Shown here piece by piece: positions 1 through 14,859 of a stretch of 64,000 bases of DNA. The DNA is from Lamellibrachia columna (Eukaryota; Annelida; Polychaeta; Sabellida; Siboglinidae), in the NCBI GenBank assembly GCA_963662155.1, contig OY759261.1, forward strand, positions 42,448,556-42,512,555. Reading direction: 5' to 3'. Within the stretch, counting starts at the first letter, position 1. Every line of letters starts with the position of its first letter. Under the pieces are notes generated by a model. It ran no database searches and was not told the origin of the DNA. It saw nothing but the letters and a program-made list of their open reading frames with translations. A program made the position numbers and the translations under genes.

Positions 1-419
1 GCCAACAGATTGGAAACTCAAGAATCGGTTTGTTTATAACGGGCTTTATGCCAACTCGAACTGTACAGCATCAACATGAAAACACAATCGTAAATGTTAT
101 CAACATTTATTTTCGCAGCTCAATATACATGTTGTCATTGGCTCACGATCATTCTGTGGATTAGCTGTTTTACTACCAACAGCACCAACGGGCACTATCT
201 CCACAGGGCATTGCTAGAGTCCAAGTGTTGCTGCAGCAACCAGTCCAAATATACCCTGCCTGTTGGGGGTATCTCGTGACGATGACCACTTGATATATGA
301 TTTGTGTGTTCCATGTTGTCTTGTGTCGGTGTTCCATAATAACACAGTTCTCGGGTGTGTCTTATTAAGATCAACAGTCCTGCGTTGCCGGTCGGTTGGT
401 GGTTGACAGTCTCTGAATA
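1..419. other. No gene recognised (5' edge of window)
   Basis: Only short unremarkable reading frames are present. The stretch lies 3' of the minus-strand gene ending at 827, so it may include distal 3' flanking DNA. I see no domain, splice pair or RNA gene in it. Confidence 0.5.
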
Positions 420-640
420 GTTACAACAACATGTGACGTCATTTCTTACAGTTACAATACATATATAACTACATTAATTAATAAAGTTACAACAAATACA
501 TAACTACATTTCTTAATAAAGTTACAACAAATATATAACAACATTTCTTAATGAAGTTACAACAACTATATAACTACATTTATTGATAAAGTTAAACAAA
601 TATATGAATACATTTCTTCTTATTTTTCAGGAGATGCTTT
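420..640. repeat. ~35-bp tandem repeat, about six units
   Basis: Units start with GTTACAACAA, continue with a TATATAACTACATTT-like segment and end in AATAAA or similar. Copies diverge by point changes and small indels. The minus-strand AATAAA at 584-579 falls in the array and is the nearest candidate polyadenylation signal I noted for the gene whose stop is at 827-829, about 245 bases beyond that stop. Confidence 0.8.
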
Positions 641-683
641 CAGGAGGGACACAACTCAAGCGGTACTAACACATTCTCTCGTA

Positions 684-826
684 CACACGCACGCACGCAC
701 ACACAAAAATATGCACCCACACATACATGCATACAAACGTACGTACATACATACGCATATAGTTACACATTCGCACATACGTATATGCATGCATACATAC
801 ATATGTGCATATTCAAAATACGTACA
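684..826. repeat. Low-complexity CA/CACG/ATAC stretch
   Basis: Alternating purine-pyrimidine DNA (CACG, CACA, CATA, ATAC words) directly 3' of the minus-strand stop codon, probably in the 3' UTR or flank of that gene. Confidence 0.75.
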
Positions 827-3711
<2,885 letters not shown>

Positions 3712-4620
3712 GTCCTGGCAGAAGGGTCAACAAATTTCATATTTGACAAGAAGATGCACATCAGGTTTTCAAAGAACACAGCCAGCAAACTAGTAAATAA
3801 AGACGAGCAACTCTCAATGTATTTGATTGAAACTGACAACGTTTTGAAACGTAAAACACCAACTTTTTACATGGATGTTTACGATGAGCATATTTCGTCA
3901 CCCGTTTAGCTTTCAACGCAGCAGCTACAGTAGCAAGGACACCAGTTAGGGTACATAGCTAATCGTTGTTCACACACGCAGGCAGGCAGACACGCACGCA
4001 TGCACGCACGCGTGCACGCATAAACACACGGAACCGCACGCACAATTTTGCTTACCACAAAGGAGGAAGACATGTCGTAATGTTCAGTGATCAGTGAGAA
4101 TCTCCCCTTGAATATCTGCTAATACAAGAAACTCCAACGAAATGAGACATCGCATATATACCAGATTATATATGTTCTGGGGGCGGTCGCTGTCAGTCCA
4201 CGAGCCAATCAAGTGTCATAATGGTATGAGAGTGCTAAAGTGAATGGGTCGTTGGGCGAGGTAGAGAACTAGTCAAAACATGTCGACAGTTACTTGGAAA
4301 TTAATTGTTGCTGTTCTACCAGGACATGTTGCACACCTGTTCAGTTATTTACGAATCCCGGAAAATGTGCGTCATACTTGTTTTTCATTTTCATTATTGT
4401 TCAAACTGTTTAAAACAATACTAATGATGACCATTCTGCGAGCAATGTCAATGTTTTAGTTCACTCATTCAGATCAATCAATCAATCAGTCAATAACTTA
4501 ATCAACCCATACATAAATCAATTAATCAATCATTCAAGCATTTAATCATTCAATAAGTTTTGTGTTCAAACAGCCAATGTAAACATGCAGCTGTAATCGT
4601 TCTAAAGTTCTAACAGTAAT
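3712..4620. other. Upstream flank of the minus-strand gene; simple repeats, no gene seen
   Basis: Contains a CACG/CAGG simple repeat (about 3970-4040) and a degenerate ATCA/ATTA array (about 4473-4556). The promoter of the gene starting at 3711 should lie here on the minus strand. I see no TATA box close to the start and cannot place a transcription start. Confidence 0.5.
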
Positions 4621-4622
4621 TT

Positions 4623-5218
4623 TTACTCGTTCATTGACCGCATTTTCATTCTAATTGATATATTACTGTTTAACAAAGCTTGCATCGAACAATGAACACA
4701 CATTTTGCACACAGATGATCCTATGACGCTCGTAGCATGACATCGTCCGCAAGTCCGGGGTGAGGCTGGCACCGATACCGGTCGTCCATTTCCCCCCTTC
4801 TTCTTCATAACTAGTCCCGTTTCACTGCCTTTTCCACCAACCGTCTGCACTCTACCTCTATCCCTCGCTCTCATTCGCAACTCCCCTCCCACTACCGCTA
4901 AATCTCCCTTCACGCAATCCTCCCATCTCAGTCTCGGTCTTCCTTTTCTCCTTCTACCCTCCACTCTAAGCGCATCCTCTCTGTTCGTCAATCGTACCCC
5001 TTCCATTCTTTCCACATGTCCAGCCCACTTTAGCCGGTTCCTCACCAGCTTCCATGTGAGACTTTCTCTCACACCAACTTACTCCCTCAGCTCCTCCATT
5101 CTTCGCTTGTCGACTCTTTTCACTCCCACAATTCCTCTCACCCAGTTACTCTCGCAAACTTGTAGTTTCTCTTGTTGATTGTCTGTCATCGCCACTGTTT
5201 CCAGGCCGTATAGGTATG
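4623..5218 (-). pseudogene. LINE ORF2 C-terminal tail, degraded
   Basis: Reading the minus strand from 5218 gives a typical C-terminal tail of a non-LTR retrotransposon reverse transcriptase: Y-G-L-E-T-V, a W-V-R-G-I-V-G-V stretch, RMEELRE, then an in-frame stop (about 5090), then L-K-W-A-G-H-V-E-R-M, a G-R-R-R-K-G-R-P-R-L-R-W-E-D motif, and a final Cys/His cluster (CGRC...CKMCVHC). The RT domain itself is absent, so the copy is 5'-truncated. A relative lies at 17.67 kb on the other strand. Family by similarity: tail of an RTE- or jockey-type LINE. Confidence 0.8.
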
Positions 5219-5239
5219 CTTATGTATGCGATAATCGGG

Positions 5240-5290
5240 TGTAATTGAATGTGTCAGCGGTAGAACGTTCGCTTTCCACGCGACCGGTGT
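5240..5290 (+). repeat. tRNA-Gly-like head of a SINE-type repeat (possible)
   Basis: GTCAGCGGTAGAACGTTCGC followed by TTTCCACGCGACCGG resembles the A-box/D-arm and anticodon arm of tRNA-Gly. The T-arm is not contiguous: a GGTCGATTTT box-B-like word appears only about 45 bases later, after a poly-C run. A tRNA-derived SINE relic is more likely than a working tRNA. Confidence 0.35.
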
Positions 5291-6558
5291 AGCATAGTAA
5301 AGTGACTCCATAGTAAATTGCTCCCCCCCCCCGGTCGATTTTCTATGAAGTATTCTGACTGGAGGGTCGAATTACTATTATAGTAACTTGGTAATTACCC
5401 GTGGTAATTTGACCCCCATTTATTCTAACACCTGGTTTGACTAAAATCTGTTATAATATAGATTTGCTACTCATGCACTTATATCGCACAGTTTGAACGG
5501 CACTGGGTACCAAACGCTTCCTTTTTTCTTAGCGTTTTAGATCTAAGCTGTAGACGTCACGTCGTCACTCACAAGAGGTCCACATTTCACGCGCGCATTG
5601 AAAAATAATAGCGCAAAGATTTTACACAGATTATAGTTAGATATAGTTCTAGTTGTTTCCAGCACTCAGCAACGTTCTGTTAACTAGCTGGTCTGAATGT
5701 TGTGGTTACTACAATTGTATGGAGATCTCATTCAACTAGCCAGCCCTTTTCAGAACACTATCGCCACGCCGATCCTTTATATGCTGGCATTGAGGGTGAT
5801 CACTGCCAGGGTGCATGTCGTCCTCAATGGTTCGTTTACATCCCCAGTTAAAAGAGACGGGATCGACATTAACGTGATCATTCGAGTCACGAGAGATACA
5901 CAGTCTACAATGTTGAGAGCCTAAATCATGAATGCATTCCTAAATTGAAAAAGTACATGTAGTCAAGCACATACTTAAATCACGATCACCAGTTACGAAT
6001 TGTTCCTGACTTTGAGATAAGTTATTTACTCCCACCATTCCTCCAAATATATCGGTTAACCTGTGTGGCTATACACATTCTGGTTGATGCATTGCAATAT
6101 AATGTGGCGACATGCCACGTGTTTATTGTCAGATTTTTGTGCAAAAATGTGTTTGCATGATTATTATGGTTAAGGGGGCTTGTATATAGTGAAGCGTTTC
6201 TTCCATTCTATTTCATATGCTGGAACCTTATTGAGCAGCAACTAGGGTTTTTTGGTCAATTTAATCTTGCAAACCAGTCTTGACTGCTTGTTAACGTTAT
6301 TTATGCTAATTAGTGACATGTACCAGCTTTTGTCTGTACTTTCATTGTTATTTTGATGTACTTCCTCGCTGTGCACACTGCTGTAGGCGCAACATGTTCA
6401 AGTCAGTGCGCACAGTGACAATCCTCGTCCTGTTATATTCAATGAACATAAATTGGACAGATTGGCCATTTTTCACCCTACATGGTAATTGTTTTTTTTT
6501 CTCACACAAACAGAGAAAGGGCTGCACAGGCACACAAAAAGGAAAATACGGCACATGC
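5291..6558. other. No gene recognised
   Basis: Contains a C10 run (about 5323-5332) and a short imperfect inverted motif built on AGTAAATTG/GAATTACT near 5300-5400. Open frames of 70-80 codons in this stretch show no domain, bias or splice context. Confidence 0.5.
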
Positions 6559-7258
6559 ACGAACCCCTTCAACTATTTTAATTGCAGTATCTTCGTCAGA
6601 CTTATCTCGTGCATGGGTTTGTGCAGAGGCATTGTGAAATTTGTTAGGCGTCGTCGGATTGTTAAAAGGCACTTTAGCTGTTGTCATTCATTAATTATAA
6701 CACACACTATACATTTGTCAGTTGTGGTTTTATCAAACACTCGTTATAATCGCGTCCTGGTAAAAACGAAACCAGTGCTACACAGGCCGTATATAATGAA
6801 CACCGCGTTATTAAAATGCTCACACAAAGCAGAAATAGATTATCACCATGTGGGGCATTGGCCGCTATGGTCAAAAGAAAGTACGAAAATGCGGCATGGT
6901 TCCCAGGGAGGAACAGCTTAGTCTCTCATTCAACGCGGAATTATTTATGTTTCCGTTGTAATTATCATAGTGTTGTTTGACAAAGCTTTTGTCGAACAGT
7001 TAACTCAGTGCATAGATTTTGCTTCTGTCGAGGCTTCGTGGTGTAATTTTAATGCACACAGCCGATCCACTCAAATGTAAGTTCTCAGGATAATTTAGTA
7101 TTGCCACATTCAGCAACTCTATCTCGTGTGTGGTTTTGTGCGATCGCGCTGTAAAATGTGATAGGCCTACTTATTGATAAGAGGCACCGCAATTAAGATG
7201 TTAGTCGGTTGTCGTTCCATGCAAGGAATCTTTAAGGTAGCTGGGGCGGCTAACGTGT
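6559..7258. repeat. Repeat family F, two tandem partial units
   Basis: 6559-6915 matches the middle and 3' part of the ~540-bp family-F unit (full copy at 16944-17480); shared words include CTCGTG-GGTTTTGTGC and CACCATGTGGGGCATTGG. 6968-7258 matches its 5' part (TTTTGCTTCTGTCGAGGCTTCG). The 202-codon open frame across 6313-6921 overlaps this repeat and has no other support. Confidence 0.7.
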
Positions 7259-7339
7259 CAGTTGACTTTTTGTTTACTTTGTCATGACATGCTAGGATAT
7301 ACTGAACTAAACGTCAACACCACAAAAATCACCCCGCAC

Positions 7340-8870
7340 CAACGTCATATTTCCCCAATCCGTCCTTTAATGATAACATCACTAACGCTCTTATTAAACA
7401 AAGTATTAAATACCGGTATATTCCCAGATAAACTTAAAATTGCGAAAGTTACTCAAATATTTAAAAAAGGCGAGCCATCATTATTTGGAAATTACAGACC
7501 TATCTCTCTTCTTCCATCTATTTCAAAAGTAATTGAGGAAATAATTTTTACTCAGTTATTTTCCAATGTAAAAGATTCTAAACTACATTTTGATAATATA
7601 TATTTGATAATCAGTATGGATTTAGACCCAATTACCCAACTGAATATTATGTTGCACTTGAACTAATAGATATAATTGTAACACAAACGGATAAAAATTA
7701 TGAACAAATTAACACATTTCTAGACCTCTCCAAAGCCTTTGACACCACTGACCATAATATTTTAATAAATAAATTAAAATACTATGGCCTTGATGACTCA
7801 AGTTTGCATTGATTTAGAAGTTACTTAACAAACAGAAAACAATATACAGAAATTGAAGAAATCAAGTCAGACACTTTACTCATAACAATTGGCTTTGCAC
7901 AAACCTGAATTCTCGGACCACTTTTATTCATTATATACACGAATGATTTTTGAGAAACCAGTAACATGTTTGAATTCATCGTGTATGCTGATGATACAAC
8001 AATGTCTAACACTTTAAGAACTGTTACTAACAACACACACAATAAAACTATTAAACCTTAATAAATGAAGAACTATTGAAAGCTATTGAATTGCTAAACA
8101 TAAACAAACTATCTTTAAACAAAACCAAATAAAAAAACATGATTTTTCACATGCCAACCTCTTACGCTCCAAATAGACAATGTACATATTGAAAAAGTTA
8201 AAGAATTTAATTATTGAGGATTGATCTTATAAACAAAACTGGACAAAAACACATTGAAAAAATATCCAATAAGTGCTCCAAGACAATTGGCATTCTAAAC
8301 CGATTAAGACATGTGCTACCTTTAAAAATAAAAGTTATGTTATATAACTCATTATATCATATTAACTATTGCATAATCGCATGGGGATATCGAGGAAATA
8401 GAATTAAGACAATAAAAACAATGCGAATTATAAGTGTAAACAAGTATAATTCCCACACTGAACCACTTTTCAAAAAATTTACTTATTAAAAATAGAAGAT
8501 ATCTTAAAGTTGCAGGTATAAATTGTTTACTTTAAATACATAGAAAAAAATCTGCCAGTTTATTTATTAAACTGGCATATTATCCCACTTGCTATTATAC
8601 ACAATTACAACACTTGGAAAATAAAAATATATATACTTTTAGAACTAAACATGAATTTGCAATAGCATGTCTGAAATATAACTTACCTCATTCTATTAAT
8701 GACACCCCGCAATAGACAAAGATAAAATATACACTCGTGGTTTACGTGGATTCTCATTCTATGTAAAAAAAAGTACTTTTTACAAAAATATAGTGATAAA
8801 GGCACACTACCCGACTGCTACATATGTCTACAAACCCAAACAAATTCTAAATATCATGTAGTACTTATAT
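7340..8870 (+). pseudogene. Eroded LINE reverse transcriptase (CR1/jockey type)
   Basis: In successive frames the plus strand spells RT landmarks in order: N-T-G-I-F-P-D-K-L-K-I-A-K-V, NYRPISLLPSISKVIEE (about 7490), FLDLSKAFDT-DH (about 7720), SYLTNRKQYTEI (about 7825), ILGPLLFIIYTNDF (about 7910), the catalytic Y-A-D-D box (about 7985), HIEKISNKCSKTIGILNRLRHVLP (about 8255), and a C-terminal region down to about 8870. Numerous stop codons and small frameshifts interrupt it. The N-terminal endonuclease is not seen, so this is a 5'-truncated dead copy. The retained box is YADD. Confidence 0.85.
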
Positions 8871-9088
8871 ACAAACGATTAGTAAAAAACTAAAATGTTC
8901 GTACAGTGTACACTGACATGTATACACACTCACATATAACTCATAACACATGCCAATAGAGCAATGAAACTATTCAATTAAAACTGGGGTGGATCCTATG
9001 ACAGCGAAACATTTTGTCTTAGTGGGAGCCACCCACCCCATCGGCATTAATTTTGATATGTTTACGTCTTTAACTATTCATAGGCGGC

Positions 9089-9175
9089 TGTGTGTGTGTG
9101 TGTGTGTGTGGTGGGGGGGGGGGGGGGTGTGCGTGCGTGCGTGCGTGCGTGCGTGTGTGCGTGCGTATGTATGTA
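9089..9175. repeat. GT, poly-G and GCGT/GTAT simple repeats
   Basis: A compound microsatellite: (GT)n, then a long G run, then (GCGT)n and (GTAT)n. Reading frames across it are artefacts. Confidence 0.95.
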
Positions 9176-9486
9176 TGTCTTATATGTTCATGATGGATAT
9201 GTATGTAAATGCATATATATATATATATGTGTATACATATTGGTATGTTTTTTATTTTAACTACAACACTTACAACGTTGCAATTTGGCTTATGAACGCG
9301 TGTTACATGTAGGCAACATAATGCAACATTGCTTTACGATTGATGATGGATTTGTATCAAAAATACACTGCCACTTTAGGATGTGGAATGTGAAATATTA
9401 TATAGTATTTAATCTACAATTTGTGAAGAAATGGTTAATTTTTCTTAAAACCATCTCCTGAAACTTACTGAACATTCTTCATGATA

Positions 9487-9587
9487 GTTCGTTTTCAAAT
9501 CAGAGAACTTTCATTTTACATATCCAAGGTGTGCTTAGTTTACCTGGTAGAGGCTTTCGTCAACGTATCACGTCGACTTCATCAGTA
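9487..9587 (-). repeat. Left inverted repeat arm of the Penelope-like fragment
   Basis: Reverse complement of 10512-10612 with a handful of mismatches over about 100 bases. Shared words include TATCCAAGGTGTG and ACCTGGTAGAGGCTTTCG. It directly abuts the open frame of the Penelope-like reverse transcriptase, which it truncates. Confidence 0.85.
9541..9585 (-). ncRNA. Hammerhead-ribozyme-like motif, left arm copy
   Basis: Read on the minus strand from 9585: CTGATGA, A, stem GTCGACG, loop TGATA, CGTTGAC, GAAA, then G-CCT-CTACC-AGG-TA. This is the order of a type I hammerhead: CUGAUGA, stem II, GAAA, stem III, UH. Stem II closes with one G-U pair. It differs from the textbook core by an extra A before stem II and a bulged G in stem III, and no stem I is evident. 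Hammerheads have been reported in the terminal repeats of Penelope-like elements. Confidence 0.5.
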
Positions 9588-10511
9588 CCGATGACGCTGA
9601 ATGACGTCATCGTACACGATGTAATGTGCCTGGTACACAGAGGAAAGGCAAATACATTACAACAACACATGAACAATGTAGATCCCACATGTAGCATCAT
9701 TTTCACGCGGGAAGACGAGGAAAATAACAGCATGCCCTTCTTGGATGCGAAGTTCACCAGAAAGGAAGATGGCAGTGTGAAGTCTACAGTGTACATGAAG
9801 AAGACACACACCGATCAATACCTGAACTTTGCGTCCCACCACCCCACACATCAGAAGTTAGGATTTGTCAGAACCCTTATGAACATGTGTGAGACGATGA
9901 CTTCAGAGGAGGGGGACAAGAAGGAAGACGTGGAACACTTGAGAGGAGTTCTAAGAGTAGGTGGCTATCCATCCTGGGCCTTGAACACAGTGACAGATAG
10001 CAGTAAGAAGAAAAAAAATGACAGAAATTACAGGAGCCAAGTAGTCATCCCATACTCAGAGAGAATACATTGAGTACTGAAGAAGTATTGAGTAGCAACA
10101 GCCATGCGTCCATACACCACCCTCAGGCACATGTTGGTACATTCCAAGGACAAAGTAGAGCTAGAAGAACAGGGCGAACTGGTGAACCAAATACCATGCA
10201 AGAACTGTGGTGCTGAGTACATTGGGGAGACAGGAAGACTACTTAAAACACGACTGGAGGAACACAGAAAGGACGTAGACAACACGGAAAATAAAAAAAT
10301 ACACAAGGAGCGGAAAAAAAAGATTGATGTCTACCATGAATAAATCCGCCCTTACAGACCATACGACAACTGAAAACCACATCATAGATTGGGAGGGAGT
10401 GAAAATTGAAGACAAGGAACCCAACCGAAGAATCAGACATATCAAGGAAGCCATCTGGATCAGGAAAACCATAACACCCATCAACAGAGACGATGGCAAT
10501 TACGAACTGCC
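9588..10511 (+). pseudogene. Penelope-like element: RT C-terminus plus GIY-YIG endonuclease, truncated
   Basis: The frame from about 9600 matches the part of Penelope-type reverse transcriptase just after the catalytic palm: D-V-M-C-L-V-H-R-G-K-A, VDPTCSIIFTREDEEN, MPFLDAKFTRKEDGS, and THTDQYLNFASHHPTHQKLG, then GGYPSWALN and VVIPY. In-frame stops occur at about 10072 and 10090. Downstream, IPCKNCGAEYIGETGR followed by LKTRLEEHR is the GIY-YIG-type nuclease motif typical of Penelope-like elements, continuing to DHTTTENHIIDWEGVKI. The RT fingers and palm are missing. No intact product is expected. The distal part (from 10411) recurs at 13724. Confidence 0.88.
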
Positions 10512-10612
10512 TACTGATGAAGTTGACGTGATACGTTGACGAAAGCCTCTACCAGGTAAATCAAACACACCTTGGATATGCAAAATTAAAGTTCTCTGAT
10601 TTCTCCTGAAAC
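10512..10612 (+). repeat. Right inverted repeat arm of the Penelope-like fragment
   Basis: Partner of the arm at 9487-9587. It overlaps the last codons of the frame (TDEVDVIR) and continues into noncoding sequence ending near TTCTCCTGAAAC. The same sequence recurs at 13825-13925 as part of the tandem segmental copy. Confidence 0.85.
10514..10558 (+). ncRNA. Hammerhead-ribozyme-like motif, right arm copy
   Basis: CTGATGA (10514-10520), A, GTTGACG (10522-10528), loop TGATA, CGTTGAC (10534-10540), GAAA (10541-10544). A short stem III follows, CCT (10546-10548) with AGG (10554-10556) and loop CTACC, then U-A at 10557-10558, where cleavage would occur. Stem II pairs over seven positions with two G-U wobbles. 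Deviations: extra A521, unpaired G545, no evident stem I. Confidence 0.5.
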
Positions 10613-10639
10613 TAATCAATTCACGACAAGCATATAATA

Positions 10640-10860
10640 GCCACCCCAGCTACCTTAATTCAACCACACACTGGACTCTTGCTGTGGTGACTAGTTACAC
10701 TGAACATCACGTTTTTAATAATACTCATACGTCGCATATATAAATGATTACTACGTGGGGCAAAGGCCATCATATTAAGCGCATATCAGAATATCCCCTT
10801 TGTGTTTAAATGTACAGCTCACTGTGTTCTCGTGCAATGTCATTAGTGATGTCAAATTAG
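10640..10860. repeat. Family-F 3' fragment
   Basis: Matches the 3' half of the family-F unit (TTAATAATACTCATACGTCG, TGGGGCAAAGG, CATATCAGAATATCCCC), then the trailing segment TTTAAATGTACAGCTCACTG that also follows the units at 13038, 14120 and 15995. Confidence 0.75.
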
Positions 10861-10861
10861 A

Positions 10862-11084
<223 letters not shown>

Positions 11085-11296
11085 TAATACGTCCTTATAC
11101 ACATATCTGGTTGAATTGTCAAGTCGTACTTGAGTCCCTAGCTCTGCTTAGTACATCACGTAGTGTCGGACTCTCAATGGACATGAAGGTGATTCACATT
11201 CCTGCTGCTAAATTGGCAGAGATTTAATATAATTGATTCGTGTTAACATACAGAGGAACGGTTATTTTCAGTGACGTATGTCGATTCTCGCGAGGG

Positions 11297-11412
11297 TTCA
11301 AGAGCAAGGGGCAAGGGGGCTCATTTAGCCATTAGGGGGCAAGGGCAAGGGGGCTCATTTAGCCATTAGGGGGCAAGGGCAAGGGGCAAGGGGGCTCATG
11401 TAGCCATTAGTT
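11297..11412. repeat. Short G-rich minisatellite (GGGCAAGGGGGCTCATTTAGCC-type)
   Basis: Three to four tandem copies of a ~40-bp unit containing AAGGGGGCTCATTTAGCCA and TTAGGGGGCAAGGGC. Copy 2 (14467-14555) has fewer units. Runs of G could support G-quadruplex formation, which is inference. Confidence 0.85.
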
Positions 11413-11614
11413 TCCGGTGTAGTAGCGCAATAGGTTACGTGACCGCTATTTGTACAACCAACGGTTAGAATAGGATTATGTTGATATTTGTTATTATTAT
11501 TTTCACGACGATATAGAAAATAAATTATTTCCACCGTGGAAACTTCCGCAATGTCCATTTTAAGAATACCTAAGAATACTCGAAATTGTATTAATGTATG
11601 ACTCCTCCCCATGG

Positions 11615-11901
<287 letters not shown>

Positions 11902-12118
11902 TACTCTTTGGTTAAAATAATCCTGCCTTTAATTTTTGGTTGACTAGAAGAGACTCCATGTTTGTGCAACCAACGGTTAGAATAAGGTGGTGTTTATAAT
12001 TGGGAGTGGGTAAGCTAAACGTAGACGCGTGTCACCGGCGACGTTCTTAGTAGACAGAATTCTCTGCCAGGGCCAGTTACGACTTGTTCAGACCTGACCA
12101 AATCTCCATTCGAATTGT

Positions 12119-13090
12119 TATATTGCTGATTGGCAAACATTAAACTCAGTGTATACATTTTGCTTCTGTCAAAACTTGCAATGTTGTTTGAATGCACACA
12201 GCCAAACCATTCAAATGATAATCCCCGACCTCTTACAGCTAAGCGGCTCATTCTACGCTGGAGGAAGATCACAGGCTCATTAATTGTAACACACAATAGT
12301 TGTGGTTTTATCAAACACTCGTTATAATCGCGTCCTGGTAAAACGAAACCAGTGCTACACAGGCCGTATATACTGAACACCGCGTTATTAAAGTGCTCAC
12401 ACCAAGCAGAAATAGATTATCACCATGTGGGGCATTGGCCATTATGGTCAAAAGCAAATACGAATGTGAGGCTTGGTTCCCAGGGAGGAACAGCTTAGTA
12501 TCTCATTCAACGCGGAATTATTGAAGTTTCCGTTGTAATTATCATAGTGTTGTTTGACAAAGCTTTTGTCGAACAGTTAACTCAGTGCATATATTTTGCT
12601 TCTGTCGAGGCTTCGTGATGTAATTTGAATACACACAGCCGATCCAGTCAAATGCCAGTTCTCAGGATAATTTATTGTTGCCACATTCAGCAACTCTTAT
12701 CTCGTGTGTGGTTTTGTACGATCGCGCTATAAAATTCGATAGGCATGGTAATTGCTAAGAGGCACCGTAATTAAGATGTCATTTATTGTCTTTCCATGCT
12801 AATGGAAGACCAATGACTCTTTAATTCAGTCACACATTGGACTCTTGCCAAAGTTTTGTCTCTTTTTCTCGATCAAGCCGTCGGTGTAGTAGCCGCCTGG
12901 TACACGATACTCATATACTGTGGTGGCTAGTTACAGTGAACAACGCCTTATTAATAATACTCACATACGTCGTATATATGGTTATTATGTGGGGCAAAGG
13001 GCGTCATATTATGCACATGTCAGATTATCCTATTTGTGTTTAAGTGTACAGCTCACTGTGTTCTCGTGGCATGTCATTAGTGATGTCAAA
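12119..13090. repeat. Family F, two tandem units (copy 1 of segmental duplication)
   Basis: 12119-12478 is a shortened unit and 12541-13037 a full one. Each runs from a GGCAAA/GACAAAG-type start with TTTTGCTTCTGTC, through TTGAATGCACACAGCC, to a TGTGGGGCA-CATTATGG-type end. Open frames such as the minus-strand 121-codon frame at 12015-12380 fall inside and look incidental. Confidence 0.75.
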
Positions 13091-13467
13091 TTAGTAGTGC
13101 CTTCTTGACTGTACAATTGTACAACTATGCCGAGCGGTGCGTAGTATCAACTTTTATCAATGGTTCACGGTGGACCAGGAAGTTTGGGAACATTTATTCT
13201 GCACTAAATTGGTAGGTTGATTGTGCAAGTGGAAAGGGAGAAAGCATATTTACACTTGTTTTGTTCTGTTAGTACAGTGGTAGCCATGTATACTAAATAA
13301 AACTGTATTATCCATTGACGATAAAACATCATAGGGTGATTGTGTATAATAATTATGCTAACCTCGTGCTACAATGCACAGCTTCAGTGTAATGTTGAGC
13401 AAACAAACACTTTATGGAATTTATGAAGTGCACTATGTTGACGTTGCACACCACCAACAGTGCAATG

Positions 13468-13566
13468 AAACGACCGACCGACCGACCGACCGACCGACCG
13501 ACCGACCGACCGACCGACCGACCGACCGACCGACCGACCGACCGACCGACCGACCGACCGACCGAC
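13468..13566. repeat. (CGAC)n microsatellite
   Basis: About 25 copies of the tetranucleotide CGAC. Copy 2 carries only about six (16427-16449). It marks the 3' limit of the duplicated unit. Confidence 0.97.
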
Positions 13567-13723
13567 CTAAACTTAGTTTACTTATGTTATCTAAGACTGA
13601 TCTCGTGTGTGATTATTTGCATTTGATTTATTTAACATTCACAGGAACGTCTGTTTTTTCTATACTACTCATGGATTAGAATAAGTCAGCTTTTATGTTG
13701 TGTTTGATTAGAAAAAAAGACAA
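13567..13723. other. Junction between the two tandem copies
   Basis: About 157 bases between the (CGAC)n end of copy 1 and the Penelope-derived start of copy 2. It is not seen after copy 2, so it may belong to the original flank or be filler at the duplication breakpoint. Confidence 0.6.
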
Positions 13724-14190
13724 GACAAGGAACCCAACCGAAGAATCAGACATATCAAGGAAGCCATCTGGATCAGGAAAACCATAACACCCATCAACAG
13801 AGACGATGGCAATTACGAACTGCCTACTGATGAAGTTGACGTGATACGTTGACGAAAGCCTCTACCAGGTAAATCAAACACACCTTGGATATGCAAAATT
13901 AAAGTTCTCTGATTTCTCCTGAAACTAATCAATTCACGACAAGCATATAATAGCCACCCCAGCTACCTTAATTCAACCACACACTGGACTCTTGCTGTGG
14001 TGACTAGTTACACTGAACATCACGTTATTAATAATACTCATACGTCGCATATATAAATGATTACTACGTGGGGCAAAGGCCATCATATTAAGCGCATATC
14101 AGAATATCCCCTTTGTGTTTAAATGTACAGCTCACTGTGTTCTCGTGCAATGTCATTAGTGATGTCAAATTAGACGCACGCATGCACGAA

Positions 14191-14242
<52 letters not shown>

Positions 14243-14758
14243 CACACACTAATACGTCCTTATACACATATCTGGTTGAATTGTCAAGTCATACTTGAGT
14301 CCCTAGTTCTGCTTAGTACATCACGTAGTGTCGGACTCTCAATGGACATGAAGGTGATTCACATTCCTGCTGCTAAATTGGCAGAGATTTAATATAATTG
14401 ATTCGTGTTAACAAACAGAGGAACGGTTATTTTCAGTGCCGTATGTAGATTCTCGCAAGGGTTCAAGAGCAAGGGGGCTCATTTAGCCATTAGGGGGCAA
14501 GGGCAAGGGGGCTCATTTAGCCATTAGGGGGCAAGGGGCTCATGTAGCCATTAGTTTCCGGTGTAGTAGCGCAACAGGTTACGTGACCGCTATTTGTACA
14601 ACCAACGGTTAGAATAGGATTATGTTGATATTTGTTATTATTATTTTCACGACGATATAGAAAATAAATTATTTCCACCGTGGAAACTTCCGCAATGTCC
14701 ATTTTAAGAATACCTAAGAATACTCGAAATTATATTAATGTATGACTCCTCCCCATGG

Positions 14759-14814
<56 letters not shown>

Positions 14815-14827
14815 CATATATATATAC

Positions 14828-14859
<32 letters not shown>

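Noticed and set aside
6313..6921. 202-codon plus-strand frame
   Set aside because: Its second half lies in repeat family F, whose other copies do not keep the frame. No domain or compositional support.
12015..12380. 121-codon minus-strand frame, repeated at 14973-15338
   Set aside because: Identity of the two copies is explained by the tandem segmental duplication. Diverged family-F units do not conserve it.
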